A stretch of 64,000 nucleotides of DNA, taken from Halichoerus grypus. Lineage: Eukaryota; Chordata; Mammalia; Carnivora; Phocidae. A program made the translations under genes and the position numbers. Below the pieces are notes generated by a model. That model was not told the DNA's origin. It saw only the letters and a list, made by a program, of their open reading frames with translations, and did no database searches. Of this stretch, positions 44,351-55,215 are shown piece by piece (positions within the stretch are counted from its first letter, which is position 1; each line of letters opens with the position of its first letter). Where the stretch lies: NCBI RefSeq assembly GCF_964656455.1, contig NC_135726.1:33943930-34007929 (forward strand), given 5' to 3'.

Positions 44351-44687
44351 CAACCATCAGAGGTCTTTTATTCAGGCTTCTCTTTCTCATGATGACAAGA
44401 ATTTTATTTTGTTGTCTTTTCTGATGTTTCTCCACTTGGTGCCGAGATTCCATTACTGCCATAACTTCAAGTCCGCAGATGATCCTCTCCACTCAGGGAG
44501 ATTCATATATGTTGTCCACCTTGGATTTGGCTGCTCCACCTTTCATAATTCCTCCATATAAATTTCCACTGACCAATGTTGACCAATAGGTAGGGACGAC
44601 ATCTCTACACCCCTCATTCTGCAGGAAGAAGCTACTGAAGATGAGACTTCTGCCTAAACGCCAAAGATTTGTCATTGTTGGTTTGCC

Positions 44688-44695
44688 AGGGGGAA
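44688..44695 (+). promoter_or_regulatory. Polypurine tract next to the 3' LTR
   Basis: AGGGGGAA directly precedes the 3' LTR start, in the expected place for plus-strand DNA priming. Confidence 0.75.
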
Positions 44696-45076
44696 TATAG
44701 AGGCTGCTTTTAGACAACAGGCTTGAGCAATGGGAACTCGAGCAAAGCACAAGGGCCCACAGTGACCACCAAGCCGAATGCAAGCAGGCTCATTAAGTAA
44801 CTCACCTGGAAATGGCCACAGGCCCTAACTAATCAATGGGCTACTTACAACCAGGCACAGTCACCAAAAAAGGAGAAATTCCATACGTTCCTGTACTTCC
44901 TCACTCCACCCTATAACTATAGCCCCTCACACCACTTCGTGGCAGACAGTCTCTCCTTTGCTATCTGTCCACTGCTCCCTTGCAGTGTATTCAGTAAACT
45001 ATTTCCTTTGTTCTGTCTTAGGTGAATTCTTTCACTGCCAGCACTGCCAGCCCCCATCCAATTGGAATGCACCACA
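44696..45076 (+). repeat. 3' LTR of the provirus
   Basis: It aligns along its length with the 5' LTR, ending in the same GGAATGCACCACA. The expected TG start has become TA. It has a short extra stretch near 44,970. The MLT1 sequence resumes directly after it with the duplicated CTGTG. Confidence 0.93.
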
Positions 45077-45414
45077 CTGTGTGGCTTAAACAACAAATAT
45101 TTATTTCTCACAGTTCTGGAGGCTGGACATCAAGATCAAGGTGATGGCAGATTCTGCTTCTAATGAGAGCCCTCTTCCTGGCTTGCAGATGATCACCTTC
45201 TTTTCTCTCTGTGTATTCACATGGCAAAGAGAGGGAGAGAAAACAAGCTCTTACCTAATCTTAATAAGCATTAATCCCATCATGAGGGCCCTATTCTCAC
45301 AACCTCATCTAAATCTAATTACTTCCCAAAGGCCTTACCTCCGACCTACAAATTTTGGCCGATACAACCATCCAGTCCATAATATGTACCCCTTGATATG
45401 ATGTAATGAGAATG

Positions 45415-45835
45415 GTACTTTTCATCTGTGGTACTCTTCCCCCAAACCAATAATCCCATCTGATCTATGAGAAAATAATGGACAAGCCCAAATTGAGAGA
45501 CAGTCTACAAAATCCCTGACTAGTACTCCTCAAAACTATCAAGGTCATGAAGAACAAACAATAAAGACTGATAAAACTGTTATAGACCACGTTACAGACC
45601 TGACAACTTAATGTGGTACCTGGATTATAGGAACAGAAAAACCTGGTGAAATCTGAATAATGTCTGTCAATTACTTAATAGCATTGTACCAATGTTAACT
45701 TATTGGTTTTGATAAACCTAACAAGGTTAGGTAAGACGTCAACATCAGGGGAAACTGGATGAAGGATATACAGGAACTCTGTACTATTTTGCAACTTTCT
45801 GTAATTAAAAATATTATTCAAAAAACCGTTTATTT
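45415..45835 (+). mobile_element. Old L1M 3' UTR
   Basis: 'GTACTCCTCAAAACTATCAA', 'AACTTAATGTGGTACCTGGA' and 'AACTCTGTACTATTTTGCAA' are the L1M-type 3' UTR and terminus. It ends in an A-rich stretch. Confidence 0.75.
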
Positions 45836-45869
45836 ACACATCTTTGTTGTGTGAAGAAAGCTGGGACTT

Positions 45870-48110
45870 AAAGAGCCAAAATCCCTAAGGAAAAGGGAGG
45901 TTTTTGAAGTGAGCCTAGCCCTATGCCCAGTTCCCCTTTGAGGCATTAGCCACAGGGCTAATAAGTGCCATAGGGCTGAGAGGCACAGAGGCTTTTGTGC
46001 TGGGTCTTTCCTGATTCATAAGCAGTGTCGGTCCTGAAGTCTTATAAACTAAGCAGGGTCCTCAGCAGTCTCACATGATGAGGAAGAGCAAGGTTGAAGT
46101 TCAGGGCTCATCAAGGAGTTATAAGGACCTCAGAGCTCCAATTAGTATTCCAGAAGAGCTACACCTGAGGAATGAAGGTGAAAAGGAAATAGTCTGATCC
46201 TTCTAAAGACTAAAATTTGGTTTCAAACCAACTCAGGCTCAGACTGGACTAAGGTGATCCACACTTATTCAAACTGCTGCCAGAGGCAAAAACAAATCCT
46301 CTCTGGAGGAAAGTAACATCATCACAGCCTCAAATTATTTCTACAATTTTTTTATACACGACATATGGCATTCAGTAAAAAAATCTAAGTGACGTGGGAT
46401 ATGGTAGAAAGGCTAAACATACATAGAATTGGAATTTCATCAAAATGAGAGAAAAAAAGAGAATGGAAAAGCAGTTCTATTTGAAGAGAATATGGCTGAG
46501 TGGTGAAAGATATCAAGTCATAAATCCAAGAAGGCCTTTGAGTGTCAAGAATAAATATAAAGAAATACACATCTAGTTACACCATACTAAAACTACTGGA
46601 ACTCAAAGACAAAGAACACTCTGTAAAAGCAACCAGAAGAAAAAAGACACATACTTTCAAAAGAACAACAAAAAGATTGGCAGTTCTTCAACAGAAATTA
46701 TGGAAGCCTAGAGGACAATTCAATGGAATCTTTATGGAGCTCAAACAAAATAACACCAACCTAGACTTCTAGTCTCAGTGAAAATATCTTCCAAAATGAA
46801 AGTAAAGTAAATATATTTCCAGTCAAACAAAAACTGAGAACGCATTTCTAGGAGATGGGAATAAAAGAAATACTATGGAGATCTACAATGGGATTAACAG
46901 CTGACTTCTCATCAGAAACCATGAAGGCCAGAAAGCAGTGTAAAGACATATTCAATATGCCAGGGGTAGAGGGAGATTATCAACCAAAAATTCTATATCC
47001 AGCAAAACTATAACTCAAAAATTTAGACATTCACAGAAAATTAATCATCAGTAGATCTTCTCTATAAGAAATACTAATGGGGATCTTTCAAGCTGAAATA
47101 AAAGGACACTTGGCAATAACTTGAACACACACAAAGAAATAAAGAGTACCAGTGAAAGTAACTACATAAATCAATATAAAAGATAGCACAAATGTATTTT
47201 TGTTTGTAACTCTTTTCTGCTCCTTTCTGTCTTAAAAGACAACCACATAAAACAATAATTATAAAACTCTGTTAGTGGGCTTATAATGTACAAAGATGTC
47301 ATTTGTATGACACCAAAAGCACAAAGGAAGGGCAAAGGTTTGGAGTTATATTGGAGCAAAGTTTTTGTATAAGATTGAGATGAAGTTGGTATTAATCCAA
47401 ACTAGATTGTTTTACATTAAGATGTTAATTGCAATCCTCAGGGAAACCAAGAAGCAGACACAGAAGCAGGAGAAGCAGAAGGAGAAGGAGAAGAAAAAGA
47501 AGGAGGAGGAGGAGGAGAGGAAGAAGAAGAAGAAGAAGGATAGAATTAAGCTAATACACTATAAAATATCAATTTAATGTAAAAGGAAACAGTAACCCTG
47601 AAGTAGTAGAACAAAAAAACATATAAGATATGTAGAAAACAAATAGCAAAATGGCAGGCATAAATTCTACCTTATTAATAGTTACATAAAATATAAGTGG
47701 GTTAAACACTTCAATCAAAAGGAAGAGATCAGAAAAATGGATTTTAAATGATTCAACACTGTGCTATATACATTTCCGATTTAGATTCAAAGATACAATA
47801 GGTTAAAAATAAAAGAATGGAAAAAGATGTACCATGTAAAAATTAGGCAGACTGTTAGAGTGGTTATACTAATATCAGACAAAATAAATATTAAGACAAA
47901 AATTTTTACTAGAGACAAAGAAAGGTATTTTATAATGATAAAATATTCAATCCATCAGGAAGATGTAACAGTTATAAGCATATGTGCACCTAACAACGGA
48001 GCCCCCAAATACATAAAATACAAGAGAAAATACATAAAATATCATAAAGAGAGGGAGCAAGGTAAATGAGGTTAAAATGTTCTAAGGACCTTCCACCACC
48101 CAGAAATATA
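45870..48110 (+). mobile_element. Old L1M: region before ORF2 and start of ORF2
   Basis: 'GCAACCAGAAGAAAAAAGAC', 'TGACTTCTCATCAGAAACCA', 'TTCTATATCCAGCAAAACTA' are inter-ORF L1M sequence. From 47,650 comes the decayed start of ORF2 (endonuclease part), with 'CTAATATCAGACAAAATAAA' and 'GTGCACCTAACAACGGAGCC'. The start codon region is followed by stops. Confidence 0.8.
47455..47541. repeat. Purine-rich (GGA/GAA)n tract
   Basis: About 85 bp of AGAAGGAGAAGG-type and GAAGAAG repeats inside the old L1. The Lys/Glu-rich open frame over it is a product of the repeat. Confidence 0.95.
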
Positions 48111-48114
48111 AAGT

Positions 48115-49865
48115 ACCAATTTATATGATATTCCAGTAGTCAAGAATGCATATTGTAATCTCTAGGGTAACTCCATGAATAAAAGAAAGTATAACTAACA
48201 AACTAATAGAAATGGAAAATGTGTTATTAAAAAAACTAATCCAGGAGAAGAAAAAAGAAAAATAAACATTAAGTCAGTCAGTTGTAGATTAAATGGTAGA
48301 TTTAAAATTTCAATATATTAATAGCTATATTAAGTGTAAATAGACTATGCTAATTAAAGGATAAAAATTATTAGTTGGGATTTTTAGAACTATATGTTGT
48401 TTATAAGAGATGATCTTAAATACAAGGATACAGAAAATTTGGATACAAGAGAATGAGAAAAGATACAAACATTAGCATTAACCAAAAAGAAACATTAACC
48501 AAAAGGAAACTGAGAGGTGATTCTAATATCAGACAAAGTAGACTATAAGCCAGAACATTATCAGAAATAAAGAGACGCATTATCAGACAAAGAGAGAATA
48601 ATAAAAGGGTCCATCCACTAGCACTATGTAACAACTCTAAATCTGTAAGCACCTAACAACATCTCCTCTAATAACACAAAGTAAAAGCTATCGAATTAAA
48701 AGGAGAAATAAATTCACATTATACCAGGAGATTTTAACACAACTTTCTCATAACTGATAAACAGACTAAAAATCAATAGGTATACAAACAACTCAAACAA
48801 CATGATTACTGCATTTCACCCCATGGCCATATATAGAACACTGCACTCAACAACTGCATAATATACATTCTTTTCAAGTAGACATGGAAAAAAAATTAAG
48901 TGAAAGTATATTTGGCCATAAAGCAAGTCTCAACAAATTTCAGAGAATTAAAATCATATGGAATGTGTGGCTCTGACTACCATGGAAATAAGCTAGATAT
49001 GAATTACAGAACGAAAACTAGAAAGGTTCCAAAGAGTTTGCAGTTTAAGCCATATACTTATCAATAACCCATGGATCAGAAAAGAAATTACAAGAAAAAT
49101 TAGAAAGTATTTTGAAGGAAATTATAAAAACAACATATTAATACTTCTGGGCTGCTGTGTAGGCGATGCTTAAAGAAAAACAGTATAGCCCCAAATGCAT
49201 GTATTAGAAAAAAATTAATACCCAAAATCAATTATCTAAATATTCCAGATCAAGTAGTTAGAAAATAGCAAATTAAAAGCAAAGAAAGTATAAGGGAAGC
49301 AATGATAAAGATAGCAACAGAGATTAAGAAAGTTGAAAACAAATATAGAATAAAGAGCATCAAAAGATTTACATTTATAAGCCCCCTAGCAAAGGTGATT
49401 TAGAATAAAAGTAGGAAAGACACAAAATATCAATACCAGGAACAAACTGGAGCATTATTACAGATCCCACACATTATAAACAATATGGCAGTGAACGTGA
49501 AAATTTAAATAGACAAATTTCTAGAAAAGCGCAATTTACCAAAATTGACACAAGGTAAATATAAAGTATCTTAACCATATTCCCAAAGAAATCAAATCTG
49601 TAGTTAAAAACCCTCTTACAATGAAAATGTTAGGCCAGGTGACGTCCTTGATGAAAATACCAAGCATTTAAAGAAGAAACAATACCAATCGTAAACTCTT
49701 TCATAAAATAGGTAAAGAAACATTTCCCAGCTTGTATTATGAGATCACATAACCTTAATCCCGAAATCTGATAAGGACATAACAACAAAGGAAAATCACC
49801 CACTGAACTTTCTCAGAAACAGATGTACCAAAAAAAAAAAAAAATCCTAAAAAAAGAAAATAGCA
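48115..49865 (+). mobile_element. Second old L1M ORF2 copy
   Basis: ORF2 restarts near its 5' part ('TCTAATATCAGACAAAGTAG') and continues through endonuclease and into the reverse transcriptase part ('GGCCATAAAGCAAGTCTCAA', 'CAAATTTCTAGAAAAGCGCA'), all in broken frames. Because material found at 47,650-48,110 is repeated, this is a different L1 copy or a rearrangement. Confidence 0.7.
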
Positions 49866-49874
49866 AAACAATTT

Positions 49875-50082
49875 AGCAACATATAAGAAGAGTAAGAGAG
49901 GGTCACTGAAGGGGAGGTGGGGGTGGGGGGGATGGGTTAAATGGGTGATTAAGGTGATAAGGAGGGCACTTGTGATAAGCACCAGGTGTTGTATGTAAGT
50001 GATGAATCACTAGATTCTACCTCTGAAACTAATATTACACTGTATGTTAACTAACTGTAATTTAAATAAAAACTTCTAAAAA
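49875..50082 (+). mobile_element. L1 3' UTR, older carnivore type
   Basis: 'GATGGGTTAAATGGGTGATT', 'GATAAGCACCAGGTGTTGTA', 'GATGAATCACTAGATTCTAC' and 'ATGTTAACTAACTGTAATTT' form a carnivore L1 3' terminus. A SINE follows its tail directly. Confidence 0.85.
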
Positions 50083-50270
50083 GGGGCGCTTAGGTGGCTC
50101 AGTCAGATAAGCCCCTGCCGTTGGATTAGGTCATGATCCCCGAGTCCTGGGATCAAGCCCGGCATCGGGCTCCCTGCTCAGCGGGAAGCCTACTTTTCCA
50201 TCTCCTGCTCCTCCTGATTGTGTGTTCTCTCTCTCTGTCAAATAAATAAATAAAATCTTAAAAAAAAAAA
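50083..50270 (+). mobile_element. CAN SINE after an L1 tail
   Basis: 'GGGGCGCTTAGGTGGCTCAG' to an A-rich tail. It landed at the A-rich end of the preceding L1, and its duplication cannot be told from the surrounding A-rich DNA. Confidence 0.92.
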
Positions 50271-50299
50271 ACAACTCGGAATAAAAAAAGAAACTACAA

Positions 50300-50735
50300 A
50301 AAAAACAAAACAAAAAGGGTAACATATCAAAGCAAAGTTGGGTTTATTCCAGGAAAAAAAGGCAGGTCTAACAGTTAAAAACCAATCACTGTAACTCAGT
50401 ATGTCAATAAAATGAAGAAGAAAATTGCATAAAACATCAATATATACAGAGAAAGCATTGCTAAAATTCAATCCCATTCACAATAAACACATAGCAAACT
50501 AGGAATAGACGGGAACTTTTTTTTTTTTTTTAAGATTATTTATTTATTTATTTGAGAGAGAGAGAATGAGAGAGAGCAAGCACATGAGAGGGGGGAGGGT
50601 CAGAGGGAGAAGCAGACTCCCCGCCGAGCAGGGAGCCCGATGTGGGACTCGATCCAGGGACTCCAGGATCATGACCTGAGCCGAAGGCAGTCGCTTAACC
50701 AACTGAGCCACCCAAGCGCCCGACGGGAACTTTTT
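50300..50735 (+). mobile_element. Old L1 ORF2 fragment, split by a SINE
   Basis: 'AAGTTGGGTTTATTCCAGGA', 'AGAAAGCATTGCTAAAATTC' and 'GCAAACTAGGAATAGACGGG' are from the reverse transcriptase part of ORF2 (decayed). A SINE at 50,523 interrupts the end. Confidence 0.8.
50523..50721 (-). mobile_element. CAN SINE with 15-bp target-site duplication
   Basis: Reversed SINE. GACGGGAACTTTTTT is present at 50,508-50,522 and 50,722-50,736. It closely resembles the copies at 24,281 and 51,125. Confidence 0.95.
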
Positions 50736-50739
50736 TTAA

Positions 50740-51095
50740 ACACATCTTAAAAAGAATTATTTTAGACTTAGAGAAAAGTTGCAAAAATAGTGCAGAGGGT
50801 TCCCATATACTCTTAACTATCTGTGATCTTACAGTAATCTTACACAACCACAGTGCAAATCAGGAAATTAACACTGATACAATATGGCTAATGAATTTAT
50901 AGAACTTATTCACATTTTGCTAGTTTTCCCATTACTGTCCTTTTCTGGTTCAGGATCCAATCCAAGATCCCACCTTGCCTCTACTTATCACGTCCTTTAC
51001 TCCAACTTGAGACAGTTCTTTCCTTGGTCTTTATTTTTCAGGACCTTAACACTTCCAAAGAGTATTACAAAATGATGCTGTGCCAGGAGGGAACT
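50740..51095 (-). mobile_element. Old L1M-type 3' region, minus strand
   Basis: 'TTTAGACTTAGAGAAAAGTT', 'CAGAGGGTTCCCATATACTC', 'ACTGTCCTTTTCTGGTTCAG' and 'GATCCAATCCAAGATCCCAC' match the antisense L1M-type sequence also at 16,298 and 19,505. Confidence 0.65.
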
Positions 51096-51124
51096 TTCTT
51101 AATCTGACAAAGAATGTGTTTTTA

Positions 51125-51334
51125 TTTTTTATTTTTTTTTTTATTTTTTTAAAGATTTATTTATTTATTTGAGAGAGCGAGAATGAGAGAGAGTACATGA
51201 GAGGGGGGAGGGTCAGGGGGAGAAGCAGGCTCCTCGCCGAGCAGGGAGCCCGATGTGGGACTCGATCCCGGGACTCCAGGATCATGACCTGAGCCGACGG
51301 CAGTTGCTTAACCAACTGAGCCACCCAGGCGCCC
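51125..51334 (-). mobile_element. CAN SINE with perfect 15-bp target-site duplication
   Basis: Reversed SINE from its T-rich tail to GCCACCCAGGCGCCC. AAGAATGTGTTTTTA is found at 51,110-51,124 and 51,335-51,349. The duplication is perfect and the CpG sites are well kept. Confidence 0.96.
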
Positions 51335-51349
51335 AAGAATGTGTTTTTA

Positions 51350-51510
51350 AAATCTACAACACACTTCACATCCAAGAGGATGGCTATAATCAAAAAAGTG
51401 GAGAATAGCAAGTGTTGATAAGGAAGGACATGGAGACACTGTACCCCTCACACATTGCTGGTGGGGTGTAAAATGGTGCAGCTGCTGTGGGAAGCAGATC
51501 GGTGATTCCC

Positions 51511-51562
<52 letters not shown>

Positions 51563-52160
51563 AATTTGGTGGTTAAACACAGAATTAGTATATGGCTCAG
51601 CTATTCCACTGCTGTGTATATGCCCCAAAGAATTGAAAACAGGGACTCAAACAAATCCTTGTACGTGAATGTTCACAGCAGCACTACTCACAAGAGGCAA
51701 ACAGATGGAGACAACTGAAATGTCCATCAACAGATGCCTGGATAAACAAATCATGGTAGGTACACACAACGGAATATTATTCCACATAAAATGAAATGAA
51801 GTCCCAATAAAAGCTACCACATGGATGAATCTTGAAAATGTCATGCTAGGAGAAAGAAGTCAAACACAAAAGATAACATATTGTATGATTTCATTTAGTA
51901 TGTGAAATATTTAGAACAGGCAAACCCATAGAAACAGAAAGTAGATTGGTAATTGCCAGAAACAAGGGTTTGGGGGGAATGGGGAGTAATTGCTTAATGG
52001 GTACAGGATTTTATTTTGTAATAATGGGAATGTTTTGGAAGTAGATAGAGGTGGTGGTTGCAAAATATTGTAAATTACTAAATGCCACTCAATTGTTCTC
52101 TTGAAAGGAGTTAATTTTATGTTATCTGAATTTCATCTCAAATTTTAAAATTCTACAGCA
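51350..52160 (+). mobile_element. Old L1M 3' end
   Basis: 'CTTCACATCCAAGAGGATGG', 'CACATTGCTGGTGGGGTGTA', 'AGCTATTCCACTGCTGTGTA' and 'TAGATTGGTAATTGCCAGAA' run from ORF2 into the L1M 3' UTR. It is broken by a (CA)n run. Confidence 0.85.
51514..51561. repeat. (CA)n microsatellite
   Basis: About 24 uninterrupted CA units inside the old L1. Likely to be length-variable. Confidence 0.97.
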
Positions 52161-52284
52161 AACACCATACTTAATGGTGGAATGTTTTCCACTGAGATGG
52201 GAAGAGAGATACCCATTATCATCAGTTCTATTTAACACTGTAGTAAAGGTCTTAGCCAGGAAAATCGTTATAAAGAAGAAAAAG

Positions 52285-52457
52285 GGGGATGCCTGAGTGG
52301 CGCCTGACTTTTGGTTTCAGCTCCAGTCATGATCTCAGGGTCTTGAGATCAAGCCCACATAGGGCTCCATGCTGGGTGCAGAGCCTGCTTAAGATTCTCT
52401 CCCTCTCCTTCTGCCCCTCCCCTACTTGCCCATGTGTGTGCTCTTTCTCTCAAAAAA
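52285..52457 (+). mobile_element. Older CAN SINE with a purine-rich tail
   Basis: 'GATGCCTGAGTGGCGCCTGA' and 'TCATGATCTCAGGGTCTTGA' to 'GTGTGTGCTCTTTCTCTC'. The head has a deletion that removes part of the usual GTGGCTCAG region. It is a decayed older copy. Confidence 0.85.
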
Positions 52458-52570
52458 AGGAGGAGGAGGAGGGGGAGGAGGAGGAGGAAAGAAGGGAAAG
52501 AAGAAAGGAAAGAAGAAAAAGAAGAAGGAGTGGGGGTGGAGGTGGGGCAGAGGAAGGGAAGGGAGAAACA
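52458..52570. repeat. (GGA/GAA)n purine-rich microsatellite
   Basis: About 110 bp of GGAGGA, AAGGAAAG and AGAAGAAG units grown from the A-rich tail of the preceding SINE. Confidence 0.95.
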
Positions 52571-52880
52571 GAATTCACAAGGATCAGTAAGGAAGAAATA
52601 AAAACTGTCATAACGCATAGATGGCAGTATTATATACCTAGAAGATCTAAACAAATCTACAGATAAAATGTTACAATCTATAAGTGAATTTAGAAACAAG
52701 GTCAAAAATTTTTTAAATCCATTGCATTTCCATCTCATTAGAAATTGAAGAAAAGTCAAATACCATATACAGTACCAGCAACAACAGAAACATAAAGGAA
52801 TAAAGATAACAAAACTGTGCAGAAACTTTAGGCAGAAAATGACAAAAATTTATTGAGGAATATTAAAGAAGACTTACAAA

Positions 52881-53135
52881 AGTGAAAGGCTATCTTAGGT
52901 TCACTGATGTAACATTCAGACACAGATCAAACTCATTTCTGATATTAGAAGTCAGAGGAATGGTCCTCTGGGGAAAGGAAAATGGCTGACGGGCGCACAA
53001 GGGGTGTTCTGGGGTTTCTTCTGGTAATATGTCTGAATGGCAGTTATAGGAGTGTGCTCACTTTGTGAAAATTCATCAAGGTGCACATTTTTTGTGTTTA
53101 TGTTCAATAAATTTGTTTACTTTTAAGTGAGTGTA
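52881..53135 (+). mobile_element. L1M 3' UTR fragment
   Basis: 'TAGAAGTCAGAGGAATGGTC', 'GTGTGCTCACTTTGTGAAAA' and 'TTCATCAAGGTGCACATTTT' form the L1M 3' end. Confidence 0.75.
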
Positions 53136-53189
53136 GCTCACACAACAATCTTCAATACATATAAATAGAGATGCACAAAAAAACCCCAG

Positions 53190-53377
53190 GGGCGCCTGGG
53201 TGGCGTTGGTTAAGCATCTGCCTCTGGTTCAGGTCATCATCCCAGGGTCCTGGGATCGAGTCCCGCCTCGGCCTTCCTCATCAGCGGGGAGCTTGCTTCC
53301 CCTTCTCCCTCTGCCACTCCCCCTTGCTTGTGTTCTCTCTCTGTCGAATGCATAAATAAAATCTTAAAAAAAAAAAT
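53190..53377 (+). mobile_element. CAN SINE
   Basis: 'GGGGCGCCTGGGTGGCGTTG' to an A-rich tail. A short deletion removed part of the GGCTCAGTCGG head. No clear target-site duplication was found. Confidence 0.92.
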
Positions 53378-54333
53378 CTTGTGCTGCCCTTTGCTTATGC
53401 AGGCTGTAACCCTAACCTTGCTTGAAACCTCCTACCACTTCCTAGCTCTTTCGTGGAGACTGCAAAGGGAAACCTCCCAGTATTTACAAAATCATCTGCC
53501 AAACATTTCAACTTCTGCAAATACCAGAAAACCAGTTGAATAGTCAAAATCCAAATCCAAGTTAGGGTCAGTTGGGAGATCTCCTGTCCAAAATAAGACC
53601 ATATAAGGCAATTTGCTTTCTGAATTTACTATAGATTTCCCCCCTTATTTAAATCCACCTTATCCCCTTGAATAGTTGTGTAATAATCTGTTCTGTGGCT
53701 TTACAGAATTTTTCCTAACACATCACCTTTTAAAAGGCATTTAAGTTGTTTTCAACTTTTTGATTTGTAAAAAAAGTCTCCCAGTGAATATTCTAGCACA
53801 TACATCTTTTCCATTTGACTATTCCTTTTTATTAGAATAAATGATTTGAAGTTAAAATAATAAGGCAAAAGGGGCCCAGGTGGATAAGGGTTTGGATACA
53901 TGTTACTAGCTTGTCTGCAAAAAGGCTGTCAGCATTTACCCCACCCCCTGGCCAACACTGTCTACTGTCAGTCTTCCGAATCCTTGCCAAATCTGATGCA
54001 TGAAAATAGCAGCTTGTCAGCTTACTTACTTACTTACTGTTTCTGTAACTGTAAGCAAGGTTGAATATAGATCTAGTGGTCATTTGTAGTTCTGTTGTGG
54101 AATCTCCCATTTTTAGTGAGGTCCACTTCTCATGAATTTTTAAAGGGCTGTTCACATATGACAAAGATTAACCATATTTTTATCACATACGAAGTAACTA
54201 TTACTTCTCTTGATATCTGTGTGTGTCAACTCCTTGCTAGACTGTTCGCAGTAACAGCAAGTATCTCTGGATGTTAAGAACATAGGTTACTTGAACTTAT
54301 TTTTACTTACCTGTGTTTTCACCCATGTGGACA
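53378..54333. other. Unassigned sequence
   Basis: No repeat or gene was recognised. There is a possible old LINE-like part near 53,600-53,870, but I cannot name it. Confidence 0.3.
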
Positions 54334-54351
54334 AGAAGCCATGATGGTACG

Positions 54352-54993
54352 ACAGATGAATGGATAAAGAAGATGTGGTATATATATACAATGGAATATT
54401 ATGCAGCCATCAAAAGGAATGAGATCTTGCCATTTGCAACGACGTGGATGGAACTGGAGGGTATTATGCTGAGCGAAATAAGTCAAACAGAGAAAGACAT
54501 GTATCATATGACCTCACTGATATGAGGAATTCTTAATCTCAGGAAACAAACTGAGGGTTGCTGGAGTGGGGGGTGGGGTGGGAGGGATGGGATGACTGGG
54601 TGATAGACATTGGGGAGGGTATGTGCTCTGGTAAGCACTGTGAATTGTTTAAGACTTTTGAATCTCAGATGTGTACCTATGAAACAAATAATGCAATATA
54701 TGTTAAGAAAGAAAAAAAGAAGAAGAATGTAGCAGGAGGGGAAGAATGAAGGGGGGGAGATCGGAGGGGGAGAAGAACCATGAGAGACGATGGACTCTGA
54801 AAAACAAACTGAGGGTTCTAGAGGGGAGGGGGGTGGGAGGATGGGTTAGCCTGGTGATGGGTATTGAGGAGGGCACGTTCTGCATGGAGCACTGGGTGTT
54901 ATGCACAAACAATGAATCATGGAACACTATATCTAAAACTAATGATGTAATGTATGGGGATTAACATAACAATAAAAAATTAAAAAAAAAAAA
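54352..54993 (+). mobile_element. 5'-truncated carnivore L1 3' end with target-site duplication
   Basis: It starts in the last ~55 codons of ORF2 (a frame at 54,313-54,525 keeps the C-terminus with WYIYTMEYYAAIKRN) and continues into a duplicated 3' UTR with 'GAATCATGGAACACTATATC'. AAGAAGCCATGATGGTAC (54,334) and AAGAAGGCATGATGGTAC (54,994) flank it, with one difference. It is fairly young and landed at the start of a MIR. Confidence 0.93.
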
Positions 54994-54999
54994 AAGAAG

Positions 55000-55215
55000 G
55001 CATGATGGTACAGTGGTTAAGAGCAGGGACTCTGGAGCCCGACAGCTCTGTTACTTCTGAGCCCCGTGACTCCAGGAAATGTACCTGTGTACCTTGATTT
55101 ACTTATAAAATGCAGGAAATGATAGTACCTACCTTGTAAAATTTTGTGCAAATTCAATCAATTAAGCTGTGTTAGAACAGTGCCTGGTATCATAAATTTG
55201 CTATAAGCTTTTGTC
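55000..55215 (+). mobile_element. MIR SINE
   Basis: 'ACAGTGGTTAAGAGCAGGGA', 'CTCTGGAGCCCGACAGCTCT', 'AAATGATAGTACCTACCTTG' and 'AGAACAGTGCCTGGTATCAT' make a nearly complete MIR. The L1 at 54,352 inserted at its 5' end. Confidence 0.92.

Larger units (their letters stand above)
38695..45076 (+). mobile_element. Decayed ERV1-type provirus
   Basis: About 6.4 kb between two related LTRs (370 and 381 bp). In order: 5' LTR, primer-binding site, leader, gag remnant, protease remnant, about 2.9 kb AT-rich interior, env remnant, polypurine tract, 3' LTR. The primer site matches tRNA-Ile, which in human ERVs is typical of the ERV-I group in class I. No frame is intact. A shortened SINE, an L1 tail and two SINEs lie inside. 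The LTRs differ at roughly one position in six or seven by eye, so the insertion is old. It cannot produce virus. The AT-rich interior is reminiscent of MER4-type ERV1 elements, a comparison from memory. Confidence 0.92.
38649..45382 (-). mobile_element. MLT1-type LTR split in two by a provirus
   Basis: The first ~46 bp (38,649-38,694: TGTCTTAGTCTGTTTGGGTT to CCACAGACTGTG) and the remainder (45,077-45,382: CTGTGTGGCTTAAACAACAA to 'TCCAGTCCATAATATG') join into one reversed MLT1 LTR. The 5-bp CTGTG is present on both sides of the inserted provirus, as expected for a duplicated target. The MLT1 is therefore older than the provirus. Confidence 0.93.
52160..52880 (+). mobile_element. Old L1 ORF2 fragment, split by a SINE
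   Basis: The left part ('CATACTTAATGGTGGAATGT', 'TTCTATTTAACACTGTAGTA') and the right part ('ATATACCTAGAAGATCTAAA', 'CTGTGCAGAAACTTTAGGCA') are ORF2 reverse transcriptase region, in decayed frames. The SINE with its purine-rich tail lies at 52,285-52,570. Confidence 0.75.

Noticed and set aside
47365..47577. Lys/Glu-rich 70-residue protein
   Set aside because: The charged region comes directly from a (GGA/GAA)n repeat inside an old L1.
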